NCBI GenBank assembly: GCA_946478765.1
Contig: CAMLDH010000285.1
Coordinates: 1-5,283, forward strand
DNA length: 5,283 bases
Direction: 5' to 3'
Source of the DNA: an uncultured Oxalobacteraceae bacterium
GTDB taxonomy: Bacteria; Pseudomonadota; Gammaproteobacteria; Burkholderiales; Burkholderiaceae
A program made the position numbers and the translations under genes. The notes beneath the pieces were generated by a model. It was not told where the DNA came from. It made no database searches and saw nothing but the letters and a program-made list of their open reading frames with translations. Numbering within the stretch: the first letter of the stretch is position 1; every line of letters starts with the position of its first letter. Positions 4,362-5,283 of this stretch are shown one piece after another.

Positions 4362-5283
4362 AGTCGTCAACCTGTCGCGCCTGCAATTCGGTGCAACCGC
4401 CCTGTATCACTTTCTGTTCGTGCCACTCACGCTTGGCTTGTCGTGGATTCTGGTCATCATGGAATCGGTCTATGTGATGACCGGCCGTGAAATCTACAAG
4501 GACATGACGAAGTTCTGGGGCAAGCTGTTCGGCATCAATTTCGCGATGGGCGTAACCACCGGCATCACGCTGGAATTCCAGTTCGGCACCAACTGGGCGT
4601 ACTACTCGCACTATGTCGGCGACATCTTCGGCGCGCCGCTCGCGATCGAAGGCATGATGGCGTTCTTTCTGGAATCCACCTTTGTCGGCTTGTTCTTCTT
4701 CGGCTGGAACCGCCTGTCGCGCGTGCAGCATCTCGGTGTCACCTTCCTCGTTGCGCTCGGCTCCAGTCTGTCGGCACTGTGGATTTTGATCGCGAACGGC
4801 TGGATGAATAATCCGGTCGGCGCTGAATTCAATTTCGAAACGATGCGCATGGAATTGGTCAGCATCAAGGACGTCATTTTCAATCCGGTCGCCCAAGTAA
4901 AATTCGTGCACACGGTTGCAGCGGGCTATGTGACCGCATCGATGTTCGTGTTGGGCATTTCTTCTTATTACCTGCTGAAAGCAAGGGACACTGCCTTTGC
5001 GTTGCGCTCGTTTGCGATTGCGGCCGGCTTTGGTCTGGCATCGACCTTGTCGGTCATCGTGCTGGGCGACGAATCCGGTTATACCGCAGGCGAAGTCAAC
5101 AAGGTCAAGCTGGCCGCGATTGAAGCGGAATGGGAGACCGAACCGGCGCCGGCCGGCATCACCGTTGTTGGCTTACCCAACGACAAGGAAGAGCGGACCG
5201 ATTACGCGATCAAGATTCCGTATGTGCTCGGGCTGATTGCGACCCGCTCGGCCGATCAGCAAATCGTCGGCATCAAGGACATC
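4345..5283 (+). CDS. cydA: Cytochrome bd ubiquinol oxidase subunit I (CydA), 5' part
   Basis: The catalytic subunit of the high-affinity terminal quinol oxidase in the inner membrane, which oxidises quinol and reduces oxygen to water using hemes b558, b595 and d. The window holds the first 313 codons of a protein usually about 520 long; the gene continues past the right edge with no stop. The translation tracks E. coli CydA closely, offset by +3. H22 in [13 protein letters not shown] matches heme ligand H19, H189 in VKFVHTVA matches heme b558 ligand H186, and E102 and E110 in [12 protein letters not shown] match E99 and E107. The quinol-binding Q-loop begins after GDESGY, with K255 and E260 in [12 protein letters not shown] matching K252 and E257. 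M393 and the rest of the Q-loop lie outside. The start is supported by GAGG at 4335-4338. It overlaps cydP by 17 bases and should be followed by cydB. Confidence 0.97.
   Translation, partial: MIPVDEVVNLSRLQFGATALYHFLFVPLTLGLSWILVIMESVYVMTGREIYKDMTKFWGKLFGINFAMGVTTGITLEFQFGTNWAYYSHYVGDIFGAPLAIEGMMAFFLESTFVGLFFFGWNRLSRVQHLGVTFLVALGSSLSALWILIANGWMNNPVGAEFNFETMRMELVSIKDVIFNPVAQVKFVHTVAAGYVTASMFVLGISSYYLLKARDTAFALRSFAIAAGFGLASTLSVIVLGDESGYTAGEVNKVKLAAIEAEWETEPAPAGITVVGLPNDKEERTDYAIKIPYVLGLIATRSADQQIVGIKDI

Noticed and set aside
3723..4370. 215-codon minus-strand open frame across the regulator and cydP
   Set aside because: Antisense to two good genes with operon spacing; low-complexity Arg/Ser-rich translation.
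4309..4911. 200-codon minus-strand open frame across cydA
   Set aside because: Antisense shadow of a highly conserved cydA.

Overview
The window looks like ordinary chromosomal DNA from a betaproteobacterium, most likely in Burkholderiales and plausibly near Oxalobacteraceae (Herminiimonas or Collimonas type). This rests on the moderate GC content, the protein families, and the arrangement of a GbsR/MarR-type regulator, a CydP-type small subunit and an E. coli-like CydA. No database search was possible, so the taxonomic placement is an inference. I see no mobile elements, CRISPR array, rRNA or tRNA.

Left part (1-1858, minus strand). A strong two-way terminator hairpin with a second hairpin beside it lies at the left edge. 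It is followed by purU (formyltetrahydrofolate deformylase), which reads leftward into the terminator. A gap of about 300 bases holds a triple heptamer repeat and a perfect 12-bp hairpin. Beyond it, also on the minus strand, is a bactofilin gene with a long Ser/Thr/Pro-rich head and a strong ribosome binding site.

Middle part (1859-3498). A divergent intergenic region separates bactofilin from a plus-strand MDR-superfamily NADP-dependent oxidoreductase of the CurA/PTGR (leukotriene B4 dehydrogenase-like) type. Its leader has a good extended -10 box and a small GC-rich hairpin that covers the Shine-Dalgarno sequence. A 319-base gap follows, with a stem-loop just after the reductase and, at its right end, a consensus -10 box inside an inverted repeat.

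Right part (3499-5283, plus strand). This is the start of a cytochrome bd quinol oxidase operon: a GbsR/MarR-family winged-helix regulator, then cydP two bases later, then cydA, which overlaps cydP by 17 bases and runs off the window. cydB and possibly a second tiny subunit gene would be expected just outside. The tight packing suggests one transcript with translational coupling, and the AT-rich repeats around the promoter suggest that the regulator controls its own operon.

I found no clearly undescribed system. The points most worth a second look are the candidate autoregulatory operator of the cyd operon, the RBS-covering hairpin of the reductase, the Pro-rich tail of CydP, and the paired hairpins with interchangeable arms at the left edge.
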